This document shows, in pieces, positions 1-11,869 of a stretch of DNA of 64,000 nt. Position numbers and translations under genes: made by a program. Positions within the stretch are counted from its first letter, which is position 1. Each line of letters starts with the position of its first letter. The notes under the pieces were generated by a model. The model was not told the DNA's origin. It worked only from the letters and a program-made list of their open reading frames with translations, and did not search any database. The stretch lies in contig CM037462.1 of the NCBI GenBank assembly GCA_021014325.1, positions 3,380,318 to 3,444,317 of the forward strand, read 5' to 3'. Origin of the DNA: Plazaster borealis. Its lineage: Eukaryota; Echinodermata; Asteroidea; Forcipulatida; Labidiasteridae.

Positions 1-54
1 TTACTGGCCCGATGCTAAAATCACTGGCCTCGGGCCTGCAGTCCAGTGTAAAAC
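1..54 (-). repeat. Family E fragment cut by window start
   Basis: TTACTGGCCCGATGC and GGCCTCGGGCCTGCAGTCC, then AACTCGAGCCC, match the reverse of the family E start at 9929. Confidence 0.55.
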
Positions 55-1488
55 TCGAGCCCCGATCGTATTGGACTCCAAGAAACCGAACAAGGAAAAC
101 AGGGAGGCAAAATAGAAGATGGAGAGATGAGCTAAGAACATAGGGGCATTGCTTGGCAACAGGCCAGCCCAGGATAGAGAGAAATGGAGAATTTGGTGAA
201 GAGGCTTTCCTCCTGCAGTGGAGTGAAACAGGCTAGAACAAAAATAATCAGCTTATGTTTGAAGTACATGATGTCAACCCAGTGATATTGTTATCTCGCC
301 GTCATTAAACGTGATTCATTGGATGAAGTGCTCAAACAAAACTCATAATTTGTGTCTCTTCGGCAAGCCTGACTACATTAAGCTATTACCTGGAGACAAC
401 ACAATTCCAACTGCTGACGCACAATGAAAGAACGGCACAGAATCTACGGCAGCTAGTCGGCTGGGACTTGATCACAAAGTGCGAAATTTCATCTGATCCA
501 ATGAATCAATCTTAATTGCTCAAAGAAAATGTGTTGGCACAAATCAAAATCACCACGGCAATAAAGCTGCCAAATACATGTAGGCACTTTGTCTTCGGAG
601 GAACTGTAGTTTCTTTGTGAAATTGAGTCCGGGACTTTTATGCACCTGTCATGACAACATGTAATTTTGCGTAGTAAGTACAAATGTATTTGTGACCCCT
701 GACCCTGAGTCTGATGCATTATGGTTACATCAGGAGTGCGTTTTGGCGACCCCAACCAGAAACATGTTTGAGCTTTGGTCATTGGTTAAGTGTGTTTCGC
801 GTGTTCGGTTGAACCGCGGTGACGCGGCTTTTTCGACAAAACCATAACCGCGTTGTTGGCTCGGTTAGGCTTGGTTTCAAGATGGCGGACTTTAAAAACT
901 ATCAAAAAATGTCAATAAAAATCTCTTTTTAAAATGAAATACCCAAAGCATAATAGTTAAATAATGTTCATAAATTTCAAGCTCCATCTTGAAAATAAAA
1001 TGAAGGTTGTATATTTTAAGAATATGAATTTTCAAGAGATGTACCTCAGCATGAAACTGTTACTGGTTATCGACCCGTTTTCGCGTAGCTCTCCGAACTT
1101 GTTTCCGTCAGTGTATTTTACGTCAGAAACTTGTTTCCGGTCATGGTCGCCAAAACACGCCCAATGACTGGAAAAAAGTTGACCAAGGGGTGTGTCAAAA
1201 TCCAGCTATTGTTATAAAACAATCCAGTAGGCCTATGTGCGTCAGGTTTTGTCAATAGCCTTAGGCCTATATGTCATGTATGTGCGTCAGGTTTTGTCAA
1301 TAGCCTTTGAATTTATGGCTTCGCGAAACTGTACAGGGTCATTCTGTATCGTGTTGCGTGTGGATCATAAAGGAAAAAACTAAGGACTAATCAACAAATT
1401 AATGGGTTTTTTTGTTTTTGTTCAAACACATTCAACAGCACAATTAGCGCCAACAACAGGATGTTTAGGAAAAAAGAATGTTTAGAAA
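55..1488. other. Non-genic stretch
   Basis: Nothing recognised apart from the 29-bp duplication at 1234-1307. The ORF at 489-782 has no domain features. Confidence 0.6.
1234..1307. repeat. Direct duplication of a 29-bp block
   Basis: TATGTGCGTCAGGTTTTGTC AATAGCCTT occurs at 1234-1262 and again at 1279-1307, 45 bp apart. Confidence 0.85.
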
Positions 1489-1693
1489 GGCCCTCATTTC
1501 ATAGAGCTGCTTTAAAGCAGACAATATTGCTGAACAATTTTCTGCTAAGCACAAATAAGCAGGACACCGGTCACAGATGGTACATTATGACATGGTATTT
1601 TGACTGGTAACCGTATTCTGGTAAGTATTTACAATTGCTATGTGCTCAGTTACTTTTTTTTTGCTTTTTAAGCAGCTCTCGGAAATTAGGCCC
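1489..1693 (+). mobile_element. Family D element, diverged copy
   Basis: Starts GGCCCTCATTTCATAGAGCT and ends AGCTCTCGGAAATTAGGCCC: inverted ends. The interior carries the family motif GACATGGTATTTTGACTGGT. Confidence 0.75.
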
Positions 1694-2301
1694 ATAAAAA
1701 AACGCTATGATTTATGTACACATGACAAAAGGTAGTTCTATACAATAATTTGGTAAAGTACATGTACAACTGTCTGCAAGCAGTCAGTGACTTGCAAATT
1801 TTAAACAGAGTTAAGTGAACATTTATTTTAAAACAGGAATGCTATTTAAACTTGTTTATTTATAATGTGTCTCTTTATTGTTTAATTGTAATTTTGTCAT
1901 TTTTACACTTCTGAATTTTGAGTTAAAATTGATCGAAAAATAATTGGCCCAAACCTCAAGGTTTTGAAAAACTAGCTATAGCCTACTTCTGCCGTTGACG
2001 GTGTGCGTCAAAATGACATACTTTGACGTCATTTGTGGGAGGTTGCTTTGTATGTACCTCCATGCGTTGCAACAAAGCAGCTATATTATATACAAAGCGG
2101 GTCTCTCACAAATGAAATAACATAAGTGATAACGTAGAGGGTCTTTTTTGTGAATCTTTCTGAAAAGCACCGGAGAAGGGTATTCAAAATAATCAGGGTA
2201 TTTTTTTACAATTAAAATCTGTTTACTCTCATGTGAGCTCAATTTCCGTATACTAAAAACATTTTAAATAAATTTCAGCAAACATCACTTACGTTCAAGC
2301 A

Positions 2302-2476
2302 GGGCTTCATAGAGCTGCTTTTAAAAGCAGAGAATTATGCTTACTTAATTTTCTGCTAAGCAAAAATGAAGTGCAAGGATACCAGTCACAAATTGTGTGA
2401 CATGGTACTATGGCTGGTAATCATATTCTGGTGAGCATAATTTTGTTGTGCTTAGCTATTTTTTGAAATTGGGCCC
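2302..2476 (+). mobile_element. Family D element, diverged copy
   Basis: Starts GGGCTTCATAGAGCTGCTTT and ends TTTTTTGAAATTGGGCCC. Interior GATACCAGTCACAAATTGTG. Confidence 0.75.
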
Positions 2477-2912
2477 TAGTATTTAAATGTGCATGCCGTA
2501 TGATATGTCAACCACTTTTCACAAGCAACACCATGGCAACATGTCCAAAATACATCACCCCGGTAAACACAGTTTGTCATGTGTATGTTACCCTTTAAAC
2601 AAAATTAAAAGATTAATGTAACAATCGTTGCTAAGTGCCAGTAGCTTGGCTATCACCATGGTTGCAGGCTTTCCTGTTGAACTTACATAGTAATGGTTGA
2701 GCACTCACTATAGGGGTTGTGTAAATTAGTTAGCCTAGATGTACACCTTTCGGATTATCACAAAGAACAACATGTACAATGTTTATTCAATGCCAACACA
2801 GTTAGCACAGGTACAGTTATAATATTTAAAACATCAAGCTAACTTTAGAAACCACAAGGGAAACTGACTGGGTAAATTTTAAATGTTTTGGGGTTGAACA
2901 AAGAAAACTTTA

Positions 2913-2985
2913 CTAGAGCGGGATTTGAACCAACGACTTCTGGTTTAACGTGCCAGCGCTCTTACCAACTGAGCAATCTAGCCCT
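2913..2985 (-). other. tRNA-like sequence, left arm
   Basis: Reads AGGGCTAGATTGCTCAGTTG, then a GGTTCAAATCCC box B. The anticodon loop ACGTTAA has C where tRNAs have U33, so it is a tRNA-derived repeat (GTT, Asn-like) rather than a working gene. Confidence 0.6.
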
Positions 2986-3121
2986 ATGTTTGCGGTCTTC
3001 CCAGGTTGTATCGTAAACTTGAGTGAGATCCCTGGCTACTTGGCAGCTAATGGTTGTATGGCTTCTGACTGGCACCCCCGAACAAAGGTACGTATTGACA
3101 AAATAGGAAGACCGCCAACAT

Positions 3122-3194
3122 AGGGCTAGATAGCTTAGTTGGTAGAGTGCCGGCACGTTAAACCGGAGGTCGTCGGTTCAAATCCCGCTCTAGT
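3122..3194 (+). other. tRNA-like sequence, right arm
   Basis: Box A-like TAGCTTAGTTGG (3131-3142) and box B GGTTCAAATCC (3175-3185), acceptor-like ends GGGCTAG and CTCTAGT. Inverted partner of 2913-2985. Same odd anticodon loop. Confidence 0.6.
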
Positions 3195-3390
3195 CAATTT
3201 TTCTTTGTTCAAATGCAAATCACAGAATACTTAAGACAGATTAAAACTCCTGAATCATAATGCCGCATGTGGTACACAAAACACATAGTTGTGCGTTAAA
3301 AAAATGCTTTGTCGTTGCCTGTAAAGATGGCGGATTTTACACTATGTGTGACGTCAAGTAGGATCTTTCTGTACATTTATGTAAGAACTG

Positions 3391-4014
3391 TTAAAGAGGA
3401 AGGGAAATAATGTTAAATTCAATTTTGTGATGTACTCAATTTCCAATAGATTGAGTCCTCATGTGAGTGGGGAAAAAATTACAAATCTCTAACCTCGCGT
3501 TAAAGTGGTTTAAATTGGTATTGCATTTGATACCCTTCCAGTGCAAAATTTGTCAACATCCAAAACATATCCGATGACATCATTCTGAGAAAAATGGGTC
3601 TGTACATTTGTGTAATTAAGGATGTTTTGGTTCATTCCTGACTTTTTCAGAGTGAAATTTGAAATATGACGTCATTGGATTTCAACAACTAATGGGTCTC
3701 TACATTCCAAGGAGGAATATTTCGTTAGTCAAAATGTCAAAATCAATACCATTTGGATTGAATATATCATTGACAGTCAGGAATCAACAAAAAACACCCC
3801 CATACAAAAATGTACAGACCCATTTTTCTCAGAATGATGTAATTGGATGTTTTGGATGTTGACAAACTTTGCTCCGGAAGGGTATCAAATGCAATGGCAA
3901 TTTACACCATTTTAACGCGAGGTTAGAGAGTTGTAATTTTTGCCACACTCACATGAGGACTCTACATGTATCTATTGGAAAAATATGTACATCAAAATTA
4001 CCCTTTCTCTTTAA
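3391..4014. mobile_element. Long foldback element ending TTAAAGAG
   Basis: Arms of about 200 bp. CAATAGATTGAGTCCTCATG and TAACCTCGCGTTAAA on the left reappear reversed as TTTAACGCGAGGTTA and CACATGAGGACTCTACATGT on the right. Ends TTAAAGAGGAAGGG and CCCTTTCTCTTTAA. The middle carries a TGACGTCA (3667). No coding content. Confidence 0.8.
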
Positions 4015-4138
4015 ATATTGTTATTATTGTTAAGCTTTCAGATTCCCCCCTTGCTCTTTAGGTTTTTGGAACTGGTTTCCATAACTGGTTACAGTCAGCG
4101 ACCCTGCATCAATTCACAAATTACTAATGTAAGCAAAA

Positions 4139-4310
4139 CCAGCCAGGCTCCTAGTGGATGACATATTTAAGGAACTGTCGAGGCGTTAATCCTGTTTTAG
4201 CCCCATGGAATAGGTGGCAACGTGCCCATGGTGGCGGTTGATTTGGGTCGATAGCCCAAATCAGTTAGCCCTCACCTAGTGAGGCCACCCAGCCTTGTTA
4301 GGTGATATCT
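4139..4310 (+). repeat. Dispersed repeat H, copy 1
   Basis: CCAGCCAGGCTCCTAGT, GGTGGCAACGTGCCC and AGCCCTCACC occur in the same order, reversed, at 20742-20878. Looks like an old retroposon tail. Confidence 0.65.
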
Positions 4311-4534
4311 CAACAAACAAAAAAAAGTATGCACATAAGTCTCAAATGAAGAAGAAGAATATGAAAAAATTCATGGCACCTTGAGCATTATTTCCTTTAA
4401 CAAACACGTTCCATGACTTTTACCATGGTACACTTTTTCTGATGGAAATATTTACACGTTCGTTCCTGACAGAATCGTCTTTTAACAGGGGACACTAACC
4501 ACTCCTCTTTTGGGATTAGGTTGGCTACATGTAC

Positions 4535-4700
4535 ATGTAAAAGGTTTCTTTCCCTGCCTTTCACCTCTGTGGACCCTGGTTCGAATCCCACCTCAGTCAG
4601 ACCGGAGCTCGTATGTGGATTGGGTTTTCAGTCCCTACCTGATTGTGTGAGTTTTCCCCCATTAGAGTTTTCCTCCCACATCTAAAACATTTCTTCAGCA
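4535..4700 (+). repeat. SINE-like fragment
   Basis: An RNA polymerase III box B, GGTTCGAATCC (4578-4588), is followed by GGATTGGGTTTTCAGTCCCT and TTTTCCTCCCACATCTAAAA, a tail common to tRNA-derived SINEs of many invertebrates. Box A is not clear. Confidence 0.5.
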
Positions 4701-5319
4701 TCTCCTATTCATAAATACCATTATTGATGCTAACTGTAATGTCGGATGTTTAATGCAATATATTTATTACTGGGCAACGTCTGAGTAGACAATAAATTTC
4801 AGATAACATACAAAAAACATACAAAACTATAATGTTCAAATTTACTTATCTGTGGCTCTTGTTCCGCCACCTTTCTGTAATTTTTTATTTTAATTTTTTT
4901 TTGCAACCCACTGATTTTCCCGATGTCAAAATTTCAATCTACATGAACCAACAAGTAACAAAAGACGGACATTGTCTCGCGAGGATTCGCGTCTATTAAG
5001 GTCGTAGCGCTATTAAAGCCTAGAGATCTGACAGCAGGAGAAAAAACCCTGAGAACTCAGCGCGAGAGACTTTGCCTAAAAAGAAGGGAAATTCCCCAAG
5101 CGACAGAAGAAATGAACAATCTGGATGCATTAACGAGGGCTTCAATAGAAAGCTGAACAAATGGCCATCCAAGGCTACAGCTACGGTCAATGATTTTCCA
5201 TTTTTCAAACCAAATTCATTACTGTTCTGCATTTAATAAAATACAAATTGGATTTAAATTTTTCTGCACTGTATAACGTATACTTCAATCTTTTTGAAGG
5301 GCAAGGTGTTTTGGTCTAC
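4701..5319. other. Non-genic stretch
   Basis: AT-rich; no gene, repeat or motif recognised. Confidence 0.6.
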
Positions 5320-5343
5320 TTTTTTTTTTTTTTTTTTTTTTTT
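5320..5343 (+). repeat. T homopolymer
   Basis: About 24 T in a row just before family C copy 1. Confidence 0.9.
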
Positions 5344-5358
5344 AACAGGCGAACCTCT

Positions 5359-5709
5359 TTAAAGGGTGTGTACAACATTGGTAATTGCCAAAGACCTGTA
5401 ACCAAACTCGATATGACCCAACATATACATGAAATAACAAACCTGTGAAAGTTTAAGCTAAATCTGTCTTCGGAGTCATGAGAAAACAGTGAAAAACCCC
5501 TAAATGTGTTTTAACTTTTTTCAAATGTCAGAATTTATCCTGCAGAATAAATACTATTATTTTACTCATTTCGTAAAAACTATGGCATTTCAAGCAAAAC
5601 TATTTCAAGGAAAGTTTTCTACCATGACCATCTTTATACCAGTTGAGTTATGTGCAAATCTGTGAGCATTTATATTTTCATTCTTACCAATGTTGTACAC
5701 ACCCTTTAA
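5359..5709 (+). mobile_element. Family C element (TTAAAGG ends), copy 1
   Basis: Ends TTAAAGGGTGTGTACAACAT and ATGTTGTACACACCCTTTAA: an inverted repeat of about 20 bp. Non-coding interior with TTTTACTCATTTCG. Confidence 0.8.
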
Positions 5710-5736
5710 GGAGAAATTTGTTTGATGGAGAAGTTT

Positions 5737-6187
5737 AAGGGGCACCAAGGCAATGACCAGCTGCCTCTAGAAGGTGCCCTTTACTGAGGGAAAAACTGCC
5801 TTGCCCTCAAAACTGTACAAGTACAGGTACCAGGCATGCAACTGCATTCATTTTAAACCTCTGTGAGGTATCAAACAGGCGATGCAATGAGTGTTCAGAG
5901 GTGAACAAACTATAATCAAAATAAATAATTGTCTAGGCACCAGGCATCCTCAGAACTAAAGAAGTACTGTTTGTAAAATCAGAGATCAGGATTTCTTTTC
6001 AGTGTATTTGAAGAAAATAACAGCCGTTTTTGTCCCACCCTCTGGATCAAAGTCTGAAATTTCTCATCGCTGAAAGTCAAACCACCTCCGGTATCATGAA
6101 TTATTGGGACTGCAGGCTCCATGCTTCATGGAGGCAACAGAGGCAATTTCCTCCGTTGACCCTGGTCATTGCCATGGTGCCCCTTGA
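5737..6187. mobile_element. Inverted-repeat element, GGGGCACC ends
   Basis: AAGGGGCACCAAGGCAATGA CCAG on the left pairs with CTGG TCATTGCCATGGTGCCCCTT on the right. A GAGGTGCCCTTTAC block occurs inside (about 5771) and just outside (6221-6234), so nested or tandem copies are possible. Confidence 0.6.
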
Positions 6188-7489
6188 AACGTTCCAATAG
6201 TAATTTACAATTTCTTCATAGAGGTGCCCTTTACAAAGGAGAAAACGCCTTGGTGCCCTTGAGCTTTCAAGAATGAAGCATCAGGCCGGGGACTGTTCAA
6301 AAACTGTTTTCCTGCGTCAGATTCCATTATTTCTGTTCGCCGTTACCGCAAGAAAATTACTACAGTGAAGATGAATATGAATCAATATGAACTTCCATAC
6401 ATGATGGAAATCCAAATTGAAACATTATACCTGGATTTAGGTTTCATTTTAAAAAGCTTACTGAGTACAAAATTCCGCATTGCATTTCTATTTAGTATCG
6501 CAATAACACACCAGGCTCGAGTTTTAATCAAACCCATACAAACTTGAAATTGACTGTGCAAGTCTTGCGCATATCGAAAAACGAGAAAACTACTCAAACA
6601 AAGACTATATTTTTTATATGAATTTTTTTTTCTATTTTAAATTATATTAATACAAAATTCTTGAATATAGAAAAACCCATAGCAATTTGTTATAAGTAAA
6701 ATTAATTTTTTTATATTTATAATACAAATAATTTCTTCAAAATAACATTGAAACAAAATTAAAACTTCGGATGAGGATGCTTATTTTTTTTGAAAACCCC
6801 CTTTGCCAATCACGCCTGAATTTGCAAGACCATTTACACATAGGTTTAATGACAACATGAATGTCATTAAACATTAGGCCAAATTTCCTAATTTTTTTAA
6901 CAAATAACTGGAAACGGGGGTCAAGTCTTATTCTAGGGTTTCTTTGTTGATCTGTTTGAAAAAAATGTACTTTCTTATATTTCATGGCTAAAATTTACTT
7001 ATCCCAACAAAAACGCTGTAATTTTTTTAGCCATAATTAATACACTGAATTGTTTGAAGAAACAGCATCGCACACACGTACATGTAAAACTCAATTTGGT
7101 TTGGACCAACTTGGTCCCAGAAATTTGAATATATGCACGAGACTTGCACAGTCTATAGCTGGAAACAAAATGTTTATTCAGTGACGCCCCATGTACAATC
7201 AGCATTCGAGATGTATCACTCTATATAATTAGTTGCAGTTTAGAATTACCCGTAGAATGGGTGCCATAGGGCGATTTTTTTCATTTACATAAATTTTTTA
7301 TTACATGTCGATGTCCATGAATTTTAATTATTATGTAAAGAAAAAACTTTACATTAGCACTTCCCAACATCAATATGTTTTTCTAAACATCGGAAAGAAA
7401 TAAGTATTTGATTTTGAATCATTAGGGGCCAGTAACTGCATTCTTCTAGACCACCCCAGTGGGCAGGGTACAGTGTGTGTTCCATGAAG
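6188..7489. other. Non-genic AT-rich stretch
   Basis: A second GGTGCCC block (6221-6262), then AT-rich sequence with short chance ORFs. Confidence 0.6.
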
Positions 7490-7865
7490 TTAAAGGCACT
7501 GAACACGTTTGGAAATTGTCAAAGACCAAAGGTGTTCTCACTTTGTGTATCCCAACATATGCATAAAATAACAAGCCTGTGAAAATTTGGGTTCAATTGG
7601 TCATCGAAGTTGCAAGAAAATGAAAAGAAAAAACACTCTTGTTGTACAAATTTGTGTGCATTCAGATATAGGAATAAAAACTTCTTGCAAGAAGTTTTTA
7701 TTATTTTAGTGAGAAATTACCTCTTTCTCAAAAACTACGTTACTTCAGAGGGAGTCGTTTCCTACAATGTTTAATACTAACAACAGCTCTCCGTTGCTTG
7801 TTACCAAGTAAGTTTTTATGCTAATATTTGTTTTGAGTCATTACCAAAGGTGTATGATACCTTTA
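7490..7865 (+). mobile_element. Family A element (TTAAAGG ends), copy 1
   Basis: About 375-bp non-coding repeat. Ends are TTAAAGGCACTGAACACGTT and TGTATGATACCTTTA. A central palindrome, AACTTCTTGCAAGAAGTT, and a conserved CTTCAGAGGGAGTCGTTTCC block identify the family. Confidence 0.85.
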
Positions 7866-9031
7866 CCACAATTCCTATAGAAGTACTATTTATTACACAC
7901 GGAATATGTCACTTCAAGAAAACTAGAAAAACGAGTAAATTTATTTTTATTTTGTTATATTTTTTTTTCATGAAGTGACATTTTTGTTTGAATAAGTATG
8001 TTTAGCTAATAGAGAAAAGCTGTTAGGAGAAACTGTTTGTTGAATTTTCAAAGTTGCAGAAGACATTGCTACTCATTGATACTGTAGAAATCTCCCTAAA
8101 CAAAAACGTGTACAACAATTTTGTTTTTTTGACAATGAAAAAGATTTGAAAACTTAACCAACGCCACTCTGCAATATCTCGAAATGTGGTTTTGACCCTG
8201 AGTGAAATATTACGTCTAGCCTATGGACAGACGAACTAAAGTGAATTTTGTTTTATTAAGTCCTCCAATGTCCGCCATAGTTATACTCGGACTTAATGTA
8301 CACCATCATGTCCACTGGCAAAACAATGCTCTGCGACTTGGGGGGTCGGACAAAATTTATTTTCATTACCGGAAAAAATCAATAAAAGCATGCCGCTCCA
8401 ATCTTACCGAAGAAATAGAGAGGGAGCGTCTGAGGTTTGCGTTATTTTTTTTCCTTTGGTTTATCTTCTGAGGACTGTCATGTATTCACAGTCTGTCCGA
8501 ATGTTGACATACACGATCAATTCTAAAACTGGAGTTAATTTGTCTCCACTGCTGCCGAGACGGCACACCAAATCTAAACAGGACAGATCATCAATTCGGG
8601 CCAGCTGCTTGACACTCAAAAAGAATTTCCCCAGTGTTAATATTTTGACGTTGGTAACAAATCTAGCGCCTGCTGGGCACATTTCAATCCCCCCTCCCGC
8701 CTCTGACTCGCAGAGATTGCGTCTGATAAAAATGCAGTAAATTCCACTTCTGTGATGATGTTGCAATATAAACACCCTGCCTTCAAAATATGTCAACAAT
8801 GTGGAAATGTCACCCATAACTGTTTGGTCCGTATGACACTGCATTGCACGGAGAGGGAAATTCTGAAGGGAGGTTTGGGAAACTGACGGTTGTAGGTTAC
8901 AGATCTGAACTTGTGCTAATGATTGAGGCTGCTGATAGATTCTCCATCTTTGAAAGATGAAGCAAACTAATAGATGAATAAAAGACTTGAACAGATGAGG
9001 ATTTCATTGAGATGCACTGGCACGATACATC
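7866..9031. other. Non-genic stretch with overlapping open frames
   Basis: Between 8390 and 8844 both strands are open for over 110 codons. No domain was recognised and no splice partners were found, so coding status is unproven. Confidence 0.45.
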
Positions 9032-9251
9032 CAGGGTTTGCCACTTTTTCCATGGCTTGCCAGCAGGAATTGTCAGCTTGTTGTTCCACTAGTCCGGCAG
9101 CTTTTTCACTAGTCCATGTTTCATACTAAAATAGGGATGCTTTTCAACACTGAACTAAGCCAGCCGGACCACTTGGCATGCTTGGAGAGAGTGACTGGTC
9201 CTAGGGTGTTTGAATTAGTGTTTTAGTTAGCTTTTGGCCAGCGGACCAGTG
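9032..9251 (+). mobile_element. Family F element, right end replaced
   Basis: CAGGGTTTGCCAC start, GCCAGCAGGAATTGTCAGCT, ACTAGCCAGCC-like block and GGCCAGCGGACCAGTGTTAA. Family A copy 2 starts where the F right end should be. Confidence 0.7.
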
Positions 9252-9627
9252 TTAAAGGCACTGAACACGTTTGGAAATTGTCAAAGACCAGTGTTCTCAC
9301 TTGGTGTATCCCAACATATGCATAAAATAACAAGCCTGTGAAAATTTGGGCTCAATTGGTCATCGAAGTTGCAAGAAAATGATGAAAGAAAGAAACCCTT
9401 TGTTGTACAAATTTGTGTGCTTTCAGATAGGAATAAAAACTTCTTGCAAGAAAATTTTATTATTTTAGTGAGAAATTACCTCTTTCTCAAAAACTATGTT
9501 ACTTCAGAGGGAGTCGTTTCCTACAATGTTTAATATACTATCAACAGCTCTCCGTTGCTTGTTACCAAGTAAGTTTTTATGCTAGTATTTGTTTTGAGTC
9601 ATTACCAAACGTGTATGATACCTTTAA
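9252..9627 (+). mobile_element. Family A element, copy 2
   Basis: Close to copy 1. Its left end abuts a family F repeat that lacks its own right end, as if family A inserted there. Confidence 0.85.
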
Positions 9628-9633
9628 CTACAT

Positions 9634-9867
9634 GTAATTGACCATATTTTTGACCGCATGAGGGCGCTTTCATCGAGAAATTGTCTTGCATCACAATTAC
9701 AGTTTCATCTTATTTGAATTGCCTGTCTGTAGTTCATCAATGACGAAATACATAAACATAATAATAACAACAATGAAGAAAAACCAGTTTGTTTACTTGT
9801 TTTGCATCATGTAAATTCGGTTCACATACATGTACGCCCTCACGTGGTCAAAAATACGGCGAATTAC
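9634..9867. mobile_element. Inverted-repeat element, GTAATT ends
   Basis: GTAATTGACCATATTTTTGA CCGCATGAGGGCG on the left pairs with CGCCCTCACGTGGTCAAAAA TACGGCGAATTAC on the right. It starts only 7 bp after family A copy 2. Confidence 0.7.
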
Positions 9868-9928
9868 GTAAAACTGTCTTGCTCTTAAGACAACAAAGTA
9901 AACAGTCTCAGGCCTGGCTACATGTTTA

Positions 9929-10259
9929 GGGCTCGAAATTTACACGAGACCACAGGCCCATGTTTGTTTGTGTCGGGCCAGTAAACTCATGACTGAACAA
10001 GTCCGGTTGTCTTGTGTTTTTCAATTCATTTAAAAAAAAATTGATTTCCAAATGTTGAGTCTGATATCTTTTAATTCTGTTGAGATCAAAGACTAAGTCT
10101 ACTTACCCATAAGACAAATGAGATCAATCTTCTCATCTCAAAAAACAATGTCTTTTCTCATTTTGAGTCTGGACTCGTGAAAATAATTCTGGTCCAGTAA
10201 AAATTATGAGCTTACAAGTCCTGCTGTCTTGTGGATTTTTCCCCCAATTTCGAGCTCTG
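9929..10259 (+). mobile_element. Family E element
   Basis: Ends GGGCTCGAAATTTACACGAG and CCCAATTTCGAGCTCT. It contains GGGCCAGTAAACTCATGACT. Non-coding. Confidence 0.65.
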
Positions 10260-11496
10260 ATGTACCTGGTAGATCTGTCTACAATGTACTTTTTAAGCAA
10301 ACAATTTAACCTTACATTTTCCTTCCACTAATACTGTTCGTATGTAGCTTGACTAGCCCACCTGACAAGTCAGCGACACGTGTAGTTTGTCAGTATTTTC
10401 ATTTGTCCACATCGGATGGTAATTTTTGCTTTTTGATATAAGGGTTTTGTCATCTTCCAGGGTCAACATTATAATTTGTAAAACAAAATAAACAAATAAA
10501 AAATCGAGTCAAGTGAAATTTAGGATGATACAGTATAATTTGTAAAAAACAAAATAAATTAGGCCCAAAATAATGGGGTTTTTTAATTACAAAAACTGCA
10601 GTTTCTATCTGGGCCCAATTTCATGACCCTGCAGACCGCAATGCACGTATGGTGCACTTTAAAGGCGCATGGGCTGTAGGCGAAGAATTTTGCGGTGAGC
10701 AGTGCCAGAAAAATTTCCTCACAAAACATAAACGGCAATTCCATGGGTCACAGGCCGACATCTTGGAAGGGTTGTAACTCAGTACTGGACTTTTTTCAAA
10801 AGCAGGGCTTAATGTAACCTTTGGATCCGACTTGGGCACCGTCCCTAACATTGTTCCCAGTGGTGTACAATCTCGCCGTGCCATATTATTTATCCCAGAA
10901 TGCCTTGCTCGTTCATAACCCCTAGAAGTGAGATGTCTTTATAAAAAGTGTCTGGGGGCTAACATTTTAGAGAAAATTATTTTTTATTTTATTTTTCTGT
11001 TGTCTCTGTTTGACTGTTAAGGAAATTTGGAAACGGATTTCAACTTTTGTTTATGGTTTTAAAATGGTTAACCGGTAAAATGTCCCTTAACTGGACGACA
11101 ATGCCGCTCTCACATAAATTATGCAAGATGAGACCATGATCTACACAAAATCCATATTGAAAGGTCTTTATATAGAGGTCAAGGAAAAAGCTTTTAAAAA
11201 TATTACGCTTTTGATTAGTATATCCTATTAATGGAAAATCTCAACTTGTTTTTCTTTGTGTCTTTTGTTTGTCTTTCTTCTAAGGTTGCCTTGCCAGTCA
11301 GTTTAGTTCTTTACATAGGTAGGGTTAGAGGCGTCTGTCTCCTGAAAAGATCAAAACATTACCGATGCCAGCAGGGATAGGCTTTTAATGTAATAAGTAA
11401 CTTATAGCTAGGTAGGACAGACGTATCCCCATGTACTGTGGTTTGGGCATTGGCCTGGTGACCAGTCTTTTTTCTTTATCTTTGTCTTCCATTCTG
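10260..11496. other. Non-genic stretch
   Basis: A family D-like start, GGGCCCAATTTCATG (10613-10627), is present without a matching right end. Nothing else recognised. Confidence 0.55.
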
Positions 11497-11571
11497 TGCA
11501 TTTTAAAATGTGTTATGCGCTTCTGATCATTTTTATGGAAGGGGCGCAATATAAATATTAATTATTATTAT
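11497..11571 (+). repeat. SINE/LINE tail fragment
   Basis: GGGGCGCAATATAAATATTA followed by an ATT microsatellite is a typical 3' end of invertebrate retroposons. Only the tail is recognisable. Confidence 0.45.
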
Positions 11572-11869
11572 CAGGGTTCTCCCCAGGTTTTTTCAAAACT
11601 GTGGGGCATTCTGGATCCAAATTGTTGGATGTTTGGCCTTAGAAGTAAGCTGAATTGAAACAAGGTCTTTGGAATGTTTTCTACTTGGTGTTTATCTTAG
11701 TTTTAAAAGCCCCTGTAGCATTCTATAAATGGTTTTCTCTTGATAATTTTTGTGATTTTTTTTTTTTTTGGGGGGGGGGGGAGGGCGTATTTTCCAAAAT
11801 TTGTGCTTATCGGCACACAAACGGCACGTATCGGCCCGATACGCTAGCTTGTGCATGGGAAAAACCCTG
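11572..11869 (+). mobile_element. Family G element, complete copy
   Basis: About 298 bp, beginning CAGGGTTCTCCCCAGG and ending GGGAAAAACCCTG, so the ends are inverted repeats. It includes a G-run (11771-11781) and TATCGGCCCGATACGCTAGC near the right end. Non-coding. Confidence 0.7.

Larger units (their letters stand above)
2894..3212. mobile_element. Foldback element with tRNA-like arms
   Basis: Two inverted arms of about 105 bp (2894-3000 and 3105-3212) start and end TTGAACAAAGAAAA / TTTTCTTTGTTCAA. Each arm holds a tRNA-like sequence, and they are joined by about 105 bp of unique sequence. Arms also share GGTCTTCC / GGAAGACCGCCAACAT. Confidence 0.8.

Noticed and set aside
2913..3194. Two functional Asn tRNA genes
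   Set aside because: The anticodon loop lacks U33, the anticodon stem has a mismatch, and the copies are mirrored arms of a foldback repeat.
7641..7870. Small proteins encoded by the repeated family A elements
   Set aside because: Similar short frames recur in many copies only because the repeat recurs; they are broken differently in each copy.
8461..8844. Minus-strand 127-codon ORF opposite a 116-codon one
   Set aside because: Could be an exon of an unknown gene, but I see no partner exon or domain. Kept only as an uncertain stretch.
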